Positions 25,191 to 33,960 are shown, counted from the stretch's first letter. The stretch: 42,090 nt of DNA from Halonatronomonas sp051745085 (GCA_051745085.1 JBNJDR010000015.1:1-42090); one strand, 5' to 3'. The notes: generated from the sequence alone by a model not told the origin. Made by a program: numbers and translations.

Positions 25191-25859
25191 GTGAATAAAA
25201 CTGCCCTCAAAATAATATTTGCCACTTCCTTATTCATTCTCTTGTATTATTTTTGGGAGGATATCCAGGCTTTACAAATTAACAAAATAGTAAATGATGT
25301 TGATAACCGCTTAAATGCAATAATAATAATTTTAAGTTTTTTTGCTTTAAAATCTCTCTTCTTTTTTATTCCTTTATTTCTAATTTTTATCTCTTCCGGG
25401 ATGGTCATGCCAATAATTCCTGCTGCTTTTGTAAGTATCCTTGGTGTCGGTATTGAATTTTCCCTAACTTACATTTATGGATATTTTCTTGGAGCAGAAT
25501 ATGTAGAGAGATTAATCTCCAAAAATAAAAAATTTAAAGAAGTTCTAAATTACCGCCTGGACAATAACATACGGGTAGCATTCTTTTTCCGATTAACTCC
25601 TGTTATGCCAGAAGCAGTTAGTCTGGTTTTAGGTGCCACCGGAAGTAATTATCTAGAATATATACTTGCTTCAATAATGGGAATAATACCCAAACTTCTA
25701 ATTTTCACTCTTATTGGTAATGCTGTTATTAACCCGATAACTTCAGGAGATGTAATCGCTTTTACAACTGCAATATTATTCTGGCTTGCCGCTCTAAGAA
25801 TATTTCAAGTTAAAGAAAATAAAAATGGCCAGGAGCAAAGTGAACTCCTGACCGAATAA
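25191..25859 (+). CDS. VTT-domain (TVP38/DedA-like) membrane protein
   Basis: Inner-membrane protein of 222 residues with about five or six hydrophobic segments. The central part (about 60-175) has the VTT/SNARE-associated pattern: a re-entrant SSGMVMPIIPAAFVSILGVGIEF stretch split by prolines, FFFRLTPVMPEAVSLVLGATG (131-151), and a GIIPKLL segment. Members of this superfamily move phospholipids or undecaprenyl phosphate across membranes. GTG 25191 follows AGGTGA by about 7 bases. It is a single gene with its own promoter. A CAGGAG...CTCCTG hairpin (25830-25850) at its end may help to terminate. Only 13 bases separate it from the convergent SHOCT gene. Confidence 0.82.
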   Translation: MNKTALKIIFATSLFILLYYFWEDIQALQINKIVNDVDNRLNAIIIILSFFALKSLFFFIPLFLIFISSGMVMPIIPAAFVSILGVGIEFSLTYIYGYFLGAEYVERLISKNKKFKEVLNYRLDNNIRVAFFFRLTPVMPEAVSLVLGATGSNYLEYILASIMGIIPKLLIFTLIGNAVINPITSGDVIAFTTAILFWLAALRIFQVKENKNGQEQSELLTE

Positions 25860-25872
25860 AAATTTTAGTTAT

Positions 25873-26094
25873 TTAACTATTTTCAATTTCATCTTTTATT
25901 TCCTGGAATTCCTCTTTACTTATTTCTCCGCGGGCAAGCCGCTCTCTAGCTATATCAACAGCCCGCTTTTTACCTTCATTATCATGACCTTGTTCTAGCT
26001 TATCTGGCCTTCTATTCTGGCCAGTATTTTGCTGACTTTGATTATAAATAAGATAAATAACTCCAGCTATAATAACCAACCATAATATACCCAT
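25873..26094 (-). CDS. Small membrane protein with SHOCT domain
   Basis: A 73-residue protein with one membrane helix (residues 2-17), a polar linker rich in Gln, Asn and Lys, and a C-terminal SHOCT motif (about 45-72, RERLARGEISKEEFQEIKDEI). SHOCT ends are thought to mediate oligomerisation. The frame runs upstream into the metallochaperone gene, but ATG 26092-26094 follows AGAGGGGGG by about 8 bases. It lies 31 bases downstream of the CopZ-like gene. SHOCT proteins often accompany copper-handling genes, which fits. Confidence 0.8.
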   Translation of the reverse strand: MGILWLVIIAGVIYLIYNQSQQNTGQNRRPDKLEQGHDNEGKKRAVDIARERLARGEISKEEFQEIKDEIENS

Positions 26095-26125
26095 CCAGAT
26101 CCCCCCTCTTCCAATTAAACAATGA

Positions 26126-26338
26126 TTACTCGTGAATCTCCACAAAGGTATAACCTGCCTTTTCTACTGCATCTTTAAATAAACCATAGTCAATTTCCTC
26201 TTCATGTTCTATTATAGCCTTGCCAGCATCAGCACTTACATCAGCTGAAACAACACCAGAAATAGCCTCCAATTCTTCTTTTACTCTACCTGCACAGTGA
26301 GCACAACTCATCCCTTTAACTATTATAGTTTTATTCAA
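26126..26338 (-). CDS. CopZ-like heavy-metal-binding protein (HMA domain)
   Basis: A 70-residue ferredoxin-like metallochaperone with GMSCAHC near the N-terminus, which binds Cu(I) through its two cysteines and delivers it to a P-type ATPase or regulator. A GTG lies at 26353, but TTG 26336-26338 sits 7 bases after GGAGGG and gives the standard start (MNKTIIVKGMSC). No copper ATPase or CsoR gene is in the window; only the SHOCT protein follows. Confidence 0.88.
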   Translation of the reverse strand: MNKTIIVKGMSCAHCAGRVKEELEAISGVVSADVSADAGKAIIEHEEEIDYGLFKDAVEKAGYTFVEIHE

Positions 26339-26440
26339 ATTGTAACCCTCCACTTTCTTACCCCTACTCGGTATTTAATATATTAATCTTATTATATCAA
26401 TCAGGTTTAAACCTGTCAAACTTCAGCCTTATATTTTACT

Positions 26441-26495
26441 CAATAAAAAACCCTTTTAGTAAACAGGTTTTATATCTTCCTATCCACTAAAAGGG
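26441..26495 (-). terminator. Terminator after the coiled-coil/OmpA gene
   Basis: CCCTTTTAGT (26451-26460) pairs perfectly with ACTAAAAGGG (26486-26495) around a 25-base loop. On the minus strand it is followed by TTTTTTATTG. It lies 43 bases past the stop codon. Confidence 0.75.
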
Positions 26496-26537
26496 GTAAT
26501 TATCATTACAGGTTGTGTTATGTCACCATACTTAATT

Positions 26538-28646
26538 TTATTCTATTGCTGTAATAACCCTGAATTCCACTCTGCGTGATCTTTCTTTATCCTCTTCAGA
26601 ACCATAAACTGGGTGACTAGAAGACATACCTGTCGCTATTAATTTGTTGTTCAGCCAATTAAAATCATCTGATACTTCATCTAAAGAAAGACAATAGTCC
26701 AGGGTGGTTTTAGCCCTTTCCTGGGATAGAGCAAGATTATTTTTATACGCTTCTACTTCGCCCGAAGCTGCCGCCCACTCACTGGAGGCATGTCCATCAA
26801 TTCTAATCTCAGCAATCTGCTGTTCATAACCCGAATTCTTCAACAATTCTATATACCTGGGGAAAAAGTCAGCTATAATTTCCTTAAAGGATGAGGTTAA
26901 TTGTTCCTCTCCGACCTTGAATTTAGTATCAAGTTTATTAAACCGGATTATCAATTGCCCCGGTAAAATTTCAGCCTGCCAGTCATTCAAATATTGAGAA
27001 AACTCCTCCTCCATCTCGGCGTAAATTTCTTCCTGTAGTTGAGTTAACTCAACATCTTCTATTTCAGGCTCTTCAGCCAGTTCTTCTTCTAATTCTGTAA
27101 TCCTTTCTTCTTTATCTTCTACTTGAAGTTCCAGATCTTCTTTTTCATTTCTCAAATCTTCTAATTCAAGGGTAAGTTCTTCTCGTTCCTCCAGTAAAGA
27201 ACTTCTTTCTTCTTCCCAACTGGACTCAACCTCATTATGTTCTGCTTGTAGTTCTTGATAATCATCTTTAAGTTCAGATAATTCTTCGTTAGATGTCTCC
27301 AACTCATTTTCCAATTCACTAATTTCTGTATCTTTCTGCTCTATTTCTTCCTCCAACCCTGCAATCGTTTCCTGATATTCCTGGAATCTATCTTCATCCT
27401 CTGATATTTCCGTTTCGTACTTAGCAATAGTTTCATCTAATTCTTCTCTCAACTGCTCCTGTTCCTCAAGTAATTCATCTCTTTCTTGCTGTAAAGCTTC
27501 CAACTCAGAGTCTTGTGAAGTCAATTCTTCGGTGGATGTCTCCAACTCATTTTCCAATTCACTAATTTCTGTATCTTTTTGCTCTATTTCTTCCTCCAAC
27601 CCTGCAATCGTTTCCTGATATTCCTGGAATCTATCTTCATCCTCTGATATTTCCGTTTCGTACTCAGCAACAGTTTCATCTAATTCTTCTCTCAGCTGCT
27701 CCTGTTCCTCAAGTAATTCATCTCTTTCTTGCTGTAAAGCTTCCAACTCAGAGTCTTGTGAAGTCAATTCTTCGGTGGATGTCTCCAACTCATTTTCCAA
27801 TTCACTAATTTCTGTATCTTTTTGCTCTATTTCTTCTTCCAACCCTGCAATCGTTTCCTGATATTCTTGAGATCTTTCTTCATATTCTCCAATTTGTTCT
27901 TCATAATTATTGATATCTGTTTGATATTCAGAAATCTCAGTCTCAAGTTCGACAATATTTTCTTCTAGTTCCACCTCTCTATCAAGCAAATTATCCATTT
28001 CTTCTAATTCTTCAGCTAGACCATCTCTTTCTGAAATTAAAGTTTCCTTTTCTTCCTGCCAGTTATTCTCAGCTTCCCTATACTCTTCTTGAGTTCGTTC
28101 AAGTTCATCCTCTTTTTCCTCCAGGTTCTCTACAAGTGTATTTTCGCGCCCTTCTAGTTCTTCAATAGTATTCTGTAATTCTACTATTTCTGCTTCTAAA
28201 GCTTCTGTTTCCTCTTCATAATTTTGCTCTAATTCGGCTATTTGATTATCTTTCTCTTCTATCTGGCTTTTTAAAGTTTCTATTTCGGCTCGATAAGTTT
28301 GCTGTTCAGAAGTCAACTCAGATTTTAGAGAAGCTATCTCTTCTTCTAACTCAGAAACAAGTTCTTCCAAACTATCTCTTTCTTCTTGAAGTTGATTTCT
28401 TTCTGCCTGGACCTCATTCAATTCTGCTTGATACTCCTCAAGTTCACCGCTAAGTGTCTCTTTTTCTTCCTGAAGATCTGACCTGGTAGATTTTAATTCT
28501 GCTTCTACCTCACTCATATCCTCTCTGCTCTGTAATAAAAGTACTGATAGAGTAATAACAATAATAACAGCAATAATAAAAACAGTAATCGCAAGCTTGT
28601 TTTCCGTCAGCCTATCACTCCATTTTTCATTTTCGATAGTCCTCAC
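26538..28646 (-). CDS. Membrane-anchored long coiled-coil protein with OmpA-like C-terminus
   Basis: A 702-residue protein: short cytoplasmic N-terminus, one membrane helix (about 17-38), a very acidic Glu/Gln-rich coiled coil (about 45-545), and a C-terminal OmpA/MotB-like domain (about 565-702; RIDGHASSEW, NLALSQERAKTTLDY, RSRRVEFRV) expected to hold peptidoglycan. The layout would span the periplasm, like a MotB-type or tethering protein. The coil contains two full and one partial copy of an 81-residue unit that is almost identical in DNA. The GTG start overlaps its G-rich ribosome site (CAGGGGGGTG), so the exact start is uncertain. It has its own promoter and terminator. Confidence 0.85.
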   Translation of the reverse strand: MRTIENEKWSDRLTENKLAITVFIIAVIIVITLSVLLLQSREDMSEVEAELKSTRSDLQEEKETLSGELEEYQAELNEVQAERNQLQEERDSLEELVSELEEEIASLKSELTSEQQTYRAEIETLKSQIEEKDNQIAELEQNYEEETEALEAEIVELQNTIEELEGRENTLVENLEEKEDELERTQEEYREAENNWQEEKETLISERDGLAEELEEMDNLLDREVELEENIVELETEISEYQTDINNYEEQIGEYEERSQEYQETIAGLEEEIEQKDTEISELENELETSTEELTSQDSELEALQQERDELLEEQEQLREELDETVAEYETEISEDEDRFQEYQETIAGLEEEIEQKDTEISELENELETSTEELTSQDSELEALQQERDELLEEQEQLREELDETIAKYETEISEDEDRFQEYQETIAGLEEEIEQKDTEISELENELETSNEELSELKDDYQELQAEHNEVESSWEEERSSLLEEREELTLELEDLRNEKEDLELQVEDKEERITELEEELAEEPEIEDVELTQLQEEIYAEMEEEFSQYLNDWQAEILPGQLIIRFNKLDTKFKVGEEQLTSSFKEIIADFFPRYIELLKNSGYEQQIAEIRIDGHASSEWAAASGEVEAYKNNLALSQERAKTTLDYCLSLDEVSDDFNWLNNKLIATGMSSSHPVYGSEEDKERSRRVEFRVITAIE
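27270..27890 (-). repeat. Tandem 243-bp (81-residue) in-frame coiled-coil repeat
   Basis: The same sequence (for example TCCAACTCATTTTCCAATTC) recurs at 27298, 27541 and 27784, exactly 243 bases apart. The first two units are complete and differ at only a few bases; the last copy is partial. Boundaries of the outer copies are approximate. Each unit encodes 81 residues, equal to ten heptads plus one hendecad, so the coil phase is roughly kept. Confidence 0.9.
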
Positions 28647-28708
28647 CCCCCTGATATTTCTAACAAATTAAAAGATTTCAGATTAATCAAAATTATAACT
28701 GTAAACTT

Positions 28709-28737
28709 ATTATATCCAACTTTTAATAATAGTTCAA
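28709..28737 (-). promoter_or_regulatory. Promoter of the coiled-coil/OmpA gene
   Basis: On the minus strand TTGAAC (28732-28737) and TATAAT (28709-28714) are 17 bases apart, about 63 bases before the start. The remaining gap up to the YdcF-like gene shows nothing else. Confidence 0.6.
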
Positions 28738-28824
28738 ACTTTTAACATTAAAATTTTGCTTGAGTTGATTAAAACTTTTCTATTTTTTAGATTTATATCC
28801 AGGATCCAGATCTTGACTCAACCT

Positions 28825-29616
28825 TTAGGGATCAATTCTAAACCAATTAAAAATAATATGATACCAGAGCATTCCAATGTATTCGTGAATTGCCCTTGTA
28901 GAGGTTCTGAGAGCAGTAACACTTGGGAACCAATTTTTCAAGCCACCGGGTAAATCGTAGGAAATAAACTCAGCCGGCACCACTTCAAAATCATCATAAT
29001 AATAAGAAAAAGCTTGTTCGGTTCGGCGCAAATGCCAGGCAGATGATACAACTGCCAACTTATCGTCCTTTTCCAGTATACCTAAATCTTTTAGATAATA
29101 AGGGTGCTCTCTGGTATTACGGGAATTAAATTCTAAAATTATTTTTTCTTCTTCAACTCCTAAACTGACAGCCTGGTCTTTCATTAATTCAACCATTCTT
29201 CCAACCGGTTCCTCGCCTAATCTACCTTGCATAATTAAATAGTCAGCATTGCTGGAAAGAAAATACTCAACTCCTCTTCTCACCCGTTGGCCAGTAGCAT
29301 CACCTGGCAGATCAAATTCTGTTTCTGGACCAGGGTAAATACCTCCACTCAAAATAGTTACAGCCCTAATGTCACCTGGGGGCTCCAATAAACTGCTCAA
29401 AGCATACGGATTTTCCAGAGGAGAAGCCAGCTTTATTGAAAATATGGGCATGGTAAACAACCCAAAAATTAATATCACAATGAATATAAAACCCAATAAT
29501 GTCTTTGCTGTTTTTTCTTTAGGCCTATATTTATCTATCCTAATAAGTAAATAAATAATTACACCTAATGTAATAAATATTAATAAAAACAAAGGAGAAA
29601 GTATGATTTTAGCCAT
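28825..29616 (-). CDS. YdcF/SanA/ElyC-family (DUF218) membrane protein
   Basis: A 263-residue protein with two N-terminal membrane helices (about 5-25 and 40-62) and an outward-facing DUF218 domain. The domain has ILSGGIYPG (88-96), FNSRNTREHPYYL (163-175) and AVVSSAWHLRR (188-198), all typical of the family. ElyC of E. coli affects undecaprenyl-phosphate use and envelope integrity, and SanA affects vancomycin sensitivity. ATG 29614-29616 is 3 bases after the MscS stop, with its ribosome site (GGGGAG) inside the mscS gene, so the two are coupled. The enzymatic activity is not proven for the family. Confidence 0.82.
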   Translation of the reverse strand: MAKIILSPLFLLIFITLGVIIYLLIRIDKYRPKEKTAKTLLGFIFIVILIFGLFTMPIFSIKLASPLENPYALSSLLEPPGDIRAVTILSGGIYPGPETEFDLPGDATGQRVRRGVEYFLSSNADYLIMQGRLGEEPVGRMVELMKDQAVSLGVEEEKIILEFNSRNTREHPYYLKDLGILEKDDKLAVVSSAWHLRRTEQAFSYYYDDFEVVPAEFISYDLPGGLKNWFPSVTALRTSTRAIHEYIGMLWYHIIFNWFRIDP

Positions 29617-29619
29617 AAC

Positions 29620-30969
29620 TTACTCTCCCCTTTCCTGTTCAGACTTATTAGTATTGTTGGTCGAATTAAGTATATCCTTCATTTTTGTCACAGCATCTTC
29701 AGAAATGCTTTCTAAATGAAGGTCTCTTTGGGGAAAAGCTATATTAATCTTATTTTCCTTGAGTAAGTCCCAGACCTCAAGAAGTACTTCGCTTTTTATA
29801 TTTGCAACACCTTTATGAGGATCCTGTATCCAAAAGCGGATTTCAAAGTTAACTGTATTGTCACCAAACTCCTTTAAAATACAAACCGGTTTTGGTTGCT
29901 CAATAATTCTAGAGTTATCACTTACCGCCTGTAATATTAATTCCTGTACTAATTTTAAATCACTATCATAACCAACCCCGACCTCTATATCTAAACGCAC
30001 GAAATCATCACTATAAGACCAGTTTATTACCTGATCTGTAATAAAATTTTCATTTGGAATTAAATATTCTTTTCCAGCCAGAGTAACTACAGAAACAAAA
30101 CGAGTATTTAAAGTACGAACAGTACCAAAGACATCTCCTATTTCTACTACATCACCAGGCTTTATCGATTTATCTAGAATTATAATGATACCACTTATGA
30201 AATTGGAAACTATTTTCTGGAGCCCAAAACCAAGGCCAACACCAATTGCCCCTCCTAAAAAGGCAAAAGCACTTAAATCGATACCAATGCTACTTAAAGC
30301 CATCAATAAAGCCGCTGTAAATAGCACCACTCGGCCAGCCTTTTGTAATAAAACTGTTATAGAAGGAGTGATATTCTCTGCTTTTTCCAATCTTCTGCGG
30401 AGATACTTTTCCACCCAACTGGCGATCCAGAAAAGAATGATTATCATGATAACACCGCGGATAACATTCATTATGGATAAACTAAATTCCCCGAAATTAA
30501 CATCTATATCTTCAAGAATGGAAATGGTCATTTCATATAACCCTAATATATTTAAAACTGCTACTACCCAGATAAGATATGAAACCAGGCGGACCCTAAA
30601 AGTAGTAGGCAGCAACCATGTTATTAGTCTGATAATCAGCCAGGCAGCTAAAAGGTATCCCGTTATATTGGTAAATACTGCTGGCAATTCAAGCACTGCC
30701 GCAAAAAGATTATAACCCCAAATAAACACAGCCAGAAATAATTTAAAAGATATTTCTTCCCAAAAAGCTGGCCAACCTCCAGGCAAATATCTGGAGATAT
30801 TATTTAATAAATCGTGACCCATCTGAGTAAATTTCTTTCTAAAAAAATAAGAACCAGCAAAAAGAAGAATTAAAACAATTAATGAAATAAGATTTTCAAT
30901 AACAATAATTTGTGACATAAACCAATCCTGTAAACTGTATGCAAATTCTAGTAAGCGTTCCCCATTCAC
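29620..30969 (-). CDS. MscS-family mechanosensitive channel
   Basis: A 449-residue small-conductance mechanosensitive channel that releases solutes on hypo-osmotic shock. It has about five N-terminal membrane helices before the pore helix. The pore helix is GAIGVGLGFGLQKIVSNFISG (240-260), followed by the beta domain (KPGDVVEIGDVFGTV, 270-284) and the C-terminal alpha/beta part ending near 430; the last ~20 residues are polar. GTG 30967-30969 follows GGGAGGG. A salt-living cell would need such valves. It is coupled to the YdcF-like gene. Confidence 0.9.
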   Translation of the reverse strand: MNGERLLEFAYSLQDWFMSQIIVIENLISLIVLILLFAGSYFFRKKFTQMGHDLLNNISRYLPGGWPAFWEEISFKLFLAVFIWGYNLFAAVLELPAVFTNITGYLLAAWLIIRLITWLLPTTFRVRLVSYLIWVVAVLNILGLYEMTISILEDIDVNFGEFSLSIMNVIRGVIMIIILFWIASWVEKYLRRRLEKAENITPSITVLLQKAGRVVLFTAALLMALSSIGIDLSAFAFLGGAIGVGLGFGLQKIVSNFISGIIIILDKSIKPGDVVEIGDVFGTVRTLNTRFVSVVTLAGKEYLIPNENFITDQVINWSYSDDFVRLDIEVGVGYDSDLKLVQELILQAVSDNSRIIEQPKPVCILKEFGDNTVNFEIRFWIQDPHKGVANIKSEVLLEVWDLLKENKINIAFPQRDLHLESISEDAVTKMKDILNSTNNTNKSEQERGE

Positions 30970-31062
30970 TACAAACCCTCCCTAATGACAGAACCATACT
31001 TAAATAAACCACTATAATATTATTCTGGTCGTATCTTAGTTTTTCCTGCTAAAAAAAATAGT

Positions 31063-31962
31063 TTACCAATTATATTTAAAGAAATTACCCTCCCCCTTAT
31101 AAGCAGAAGTTTTTTCTTCTATTTCGATCATTTCTTGACCTGATAAAGGTTCAAATTTTCGAGCTAACTCAATGTTTTCGTCTAACTCCTCTAGACTCCC
31201 AACACCGATAATAGAAGTGTTGATCGGGAAACTCCATACATAGTAAAGGGCATCTCTTATTGAACTTTGACCATTTACGTATTTTATTAACCTTCCTCGA
31301 GCTAGTGTCTTCATAGCAATTATACCCAGCTTCTGCGCTATAGCTTCTTTAAGCAAATCAGTTTGAAAAGGCCGGTAATGAATATCCGCAGCATTAAGAG
31401 ACATTAGTATGCAGTCAAAATCATACTGCTGAATCCCTTTTAATAGTACTTTGGGATCCTTGTGACCAGTAATACCAATATTTTTAATTGTGCCTTCCAT
31501 CTTCAACTGTTCCATCGCCTTAAGCGCTCCATCACTGGCGAATACTTCCTTTAAGTCTTGCTCAGTTCGAATATTATGAAGTTGATAAAGATCAAGATAA
31601 TCGGTTTTTAACCTCTGCAAACTGGCCTCTATCAATTCCATGGTGCCCTCATAGGAACGCCGATGAGTTTTGCTAGCTAAAAATACTTCTTTCCTCCGTC
31701 GAGCCATCACCTGGCCAATATTGCTTTCACTATCCCCATCATGATAGGCGGGAGCCGTATCGATATAATTAACTCCAAGATCAATAGCCCGATTGATTAT
31801 TTCTGCGGCTTCTTCACTCTTATCGGGTTTTTCCAGAGTGATTTCTCCACCAAGGCTAACTAAATTTGTTTTCTCACCGGTTTTCCCCAAATGTCTGGTC
31901 TGAGCATCCATCTTTTTAGTTATTGCTAATAACTCCTCTAGTGAACTCCGGCGTTTTTCCAC
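31063..31962 (-). CDS. Aldo/keto reductase
   Basis: NAD(P)H-dependent TIM-barrel oxidoreductase of 299 residues. The catalytic tetrad is complete: Asp68 and Tyr73 (DTAPAYHD), Lys98 (LASKTH) and His129 (YQLHN). The C-terminal INTSIIGVGSLEELDEN fits the cofactor-binding part. The first ~20 residues precede the usual barrel start and may be an added helix. GTG 31960-31962 lies 8 bases after GGAGGG. It follows the cNMP-binding gene by 50 bases. The substrate is unknown. Confidence 0.88.
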   Translation of the reverse strand: MEKRRSSLEELLAITKKMDAQTRHLGKTGEKTNLVSLGGEITLEKPDKSEEAAEIINRAIDLGVNYIDTAPAYHDGDSESNIGQVMARRRKEVFLASKTHRRSYEGTMELIEASLQRLKTDYLDLYQLHNIRTEQDLKEVFASDGALKAMEQLKMEGTIKNIGITGHKDPKVLLKGIQQYDFDCILMSLNAADIHYRPFQTDLLKEAIAQKLGIIAMKTLARGRLIKYVNGQSSIRDALYYVWSFPINTSIIGVGSLEELDENIELARKFEPLSGQEMIEIEEKTSAYKGEGNFFKYNW

Positions 31963-32012
31963 AATTTATCCCTCCAATCTAATAATTTTTTCAACAAGTA
32001 TTATTTTTTAAT

Positions 32013-32471
32013 TCATTTAATCAATCTATCCCGAGTATTACAGATGGCTTGATTATAAACGTCATCTTCCAAATCTTTTACCCGATTACAAATAAGCTGC
32101 AGCATTTTCTCTGTTAAATCTGGATATGATAGCATCACATCCCGAATATAATTCTTATCTATCACACATAATACAGCATCTTCCACAATTTCTGCAAAGA
32201 CCCCCCGGGGTCGCATGGAAAAGATGTCAACTTCCCCTACGATATTGCCCGGAACTAAATAAGCAAGGGTTAACTGCTTACCTGCATCATTCAGTTTATA
32301 CATTTTAATCCTACCCTGGTGTAATATATATATAAATTCAACTTTATCTTCAGGGCCAAATAAAATTTCTCCTGCCTCTGGCTGTATTACTTTTGCCTTA
32401 GAAGCAATCTCTTCAACCTGTTCTTCAGTAAGCACTTCAAAAATATTTAAACCTCTCACACAGTCAAGCAT
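32013..32471 (-). CDS. Crp/Fnr-like cyclic-nucleotide-binding domain protein lacking the HTH
   Basis: A 152-residue protein with a complete cNMP-binding beta roll (about 8-115; VIQPEAGEILFGPED, YILHQGRIKMY, PGNIVGEVDIFSMRPRG) and most of the long dimer helix, ending NTRDRLIK. Full Crp/Fnr proteins have about 220 residues and continue into a helix-turn-helix exactly here. After the TGA only 50 bases remain before the next gene, and they do not encode an HTH in any frame. It is therefore a truncated gene or a sensor acting by protein contact. ATG 32469-32471 follows AAGGAGGGGGA. Confidence 0.8.
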   Translation of the reverse strand: MLDCVRGLNIFEVLTEEQVEEIASKAKVIQPEAGEILFGPEDKVEFIYILHQGRIKMYKLNDAGKQLTLAYLVPGNIVGEVDIFSMRPRGVFAEIVEDAVLCVIDKNYIRDVMLSYPDLTEKMLQLICNRVKDLEDDVYNQAICNTRDRLIK

Positions 32472-32551
32472 ATTCCCCCTCCTTCTTCCTTAAAATTATT
32501 ACAATTTTTATTATATTTATATATTTCTTGAATCATGAAAAAAATCCTTTA

Positions 32552-33475
32552 TTATTGTTGAATAATATAACGAGAATATAAGGCAAACACCACTATTACC
32601 AATATAATAGCCAAAAATTCAACTATTCTAGCCGGAAACTGTAAATAAGAACTGCCATATTCAGAAAAAAAATATCCGGCAGACTGTTTTAACCCGATCG
32701 CGGTAATGACAAATGGAAAGGTAAATGCAGAGAAGCTGGGACAAAACCCAACCAACATCATCTTAGGTAGATATAATATTACCGCAACAATCATAATTAG
32801 AGTTAAACCAGTAAGACCAGTGATCATTAATATATTTTTTTCGGGAAATGCTGACATATATCCGGCCAAACATAACCCCGCAGGTGCTGTAAAAATTGCC
32901 AGAGTCGGCATGGCTGGATTTTTGATCATCTTAATTTTAATAATTCTATAGCTGACCAGAGGTAATAGGATCATATAACTGATAAATCCAAGCCAGAATA
33001 TGATCTGTCCCAACAACAATTGATCAAATACTGGAGCAGTCACACTTGCCACTACCAACCCTACATAAACAATAAAATAACTGGGGAAAACTTGTCTTAT
33101 GTCAAAATTATTTATTATAAACCTTTTTGAAAATAGGACAACTAATAAAACATGTAATAATATTCCCCCAAACCATACAACCCTGGCCACATCCGGAGCA
33201 ACATTTATAAGGTAACTTGCTAAAATTATTACTCCCATAGAAAAAGCGGGGGCAACGCTGGCGACGACTGGATTATTCAGATCTTGGAAAAAACCATTCC
33301 TATCTAGCACAATTCTACCCAGTAAAAATAAGATTATTACAACAGCTAAAATGCCGGCAAGAACTCGATAAAAACTTTCATAGGGTTTCAATAAATTACC
33401 CAGACCAGCCAATCCCAGCATCAAACCAGCAATTGGGATAGGGGTAACCTCAAAGCATCTTTTCAAACTATTCAT
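32552..33475 (-). CDS. TDT/SLAC1-family membrane transporter
   Basis: Predicted ten-helix membrane protein (about 307 residues) of the tellurite-resistance/dicarboxylate transporter family (TehA, Mae1, SLAC1), which act as anion or dicarboxylate channels. The N-terminal TPIPIAGLMLGLAGLGNL and the regular hairpin pattern support this. A TTG (33481) and an ATG (33475) can both start it; the ribosome site AAAGG lies in the end of the upstream gene. The start overlaps the C_GCAxxG_C_C gene, so the pair is translationally coupled. The substrate is not known. Confidence 0.78.
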   Translation of the reverse strand: MNSLKRCFEVTPIPIAGLMLGLAGLGNLLKPYESFYRVLAGILAVVIILFLLGRIVLDRNGFFQDLNNPVVASVAPAFSMGVIILASYLINVAPDVARVVWFGGILLHVLLVVLFSKRFIINNFDIRQVFPSYFIVYVGLVVASVTAPVFDQLLLGQIIFWLGFISYMILLPLVSYRIIKIKMIKNPAMPTLAIFTAPAGLCLAGYMSAFPEKNILMITGLTGLTLIMIVAVILYLPKMMLVGFCPSFSAFTFPFVITAIGLKQSAGYFFSEYGSSYLQFPARIVEFLAIILVIVVFALYSRYIIQQ

Positions 33476-33920
33476 TTTCAATCAACCTTTCTATAACCCA
33501 GGCAGCCACCTCACCTGTTATTTGAATACAGTGGTCTGCTCGTGCTTGGCTGGTAAAATCTTCAAAATGTCTTGTTAAAACTCGACAGCAGGTAGAACCA
33601 TACTTCTCAATAACATGGTTATGTAACTCAGCACTAGCTGTAAATGACTCCTCCGGCATCTCTGCTCCTGGTTTAGTTCTGCCGTATTTCAAGCCCAAAG
33701 CCATCACACCTCCGCTAACGGCTCCACATAAACATTTGGATTTACCGATCCCTATAGGGAAACCTGAAGCCATTTTCACTACTTCTGGAGGTAATTCCTG
33801 CCCTAAAGTATCATTGATAGTAGTTAAAACAGCTTCAGAACAATAATATTCACCTCGGCGAAAATAACCTTCTGCTGTTTCCCGAACTTCATTAATTAGG
33901 TTTTTTTTCTTTTGATTCAT
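33468..33920 (-). CDS. C_GCAxxG_C_C family cysteine protein
   Basis: A 150-residue protein with the C_GCAxxG_C_C pattern: Cys27, then CLCGAVSGGVMALGL (63-77), Cys111, Cys112 and Cys131. These conserved cysteines suggest a metal or Fe-S site or redox role, but no function is established for the family. A GTG opens the frame at 33932, but it overlaps the ribosome site. ATG 33918-33920, 11 bases after GAGGAG, is preferred. It is followed, with overlap, by the TDT-type transporter. A promoter is visible at 33961-33989. Confidence 0.82.
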   Translation of the reverse strand: MNQKKKNLINEVRETAEGYFRRGEYYCSEAVLTTINDTLGQELPPEVVKMASGFPIGIGKSKCLCGAVSGGVMALGLKYGRTKPGAEMPEESFTASAELHNHVIEKYGSTCCRVLTRHFEDFTSQARADHCIQITGEVAAWVIERLIENE

Positions 33921-33960
33921 ATTATTAAACACTCCTCTTTTATAATATTAATTTATATAT

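Noticed and set aside
26336..26353. GTG at 26353 as the metallochaperone start
   Set aside because: It lies inside the ribosome-binding sequence; TTG at 26338 has the right spacing and matches the family N-terminus.
27270..27890. Repeat array that could be taken for CRISPR or a satellite
   Set aside because: The period is 243 bases, in frame, without spacers, and encodes a coiled coil.
30185..30715. 176-codon open frame on the plus strand opposite mscS
   Set aside because: It is the antisense shadow of the MscS membrane region, has no good ribosome site and shows no family resemblance.
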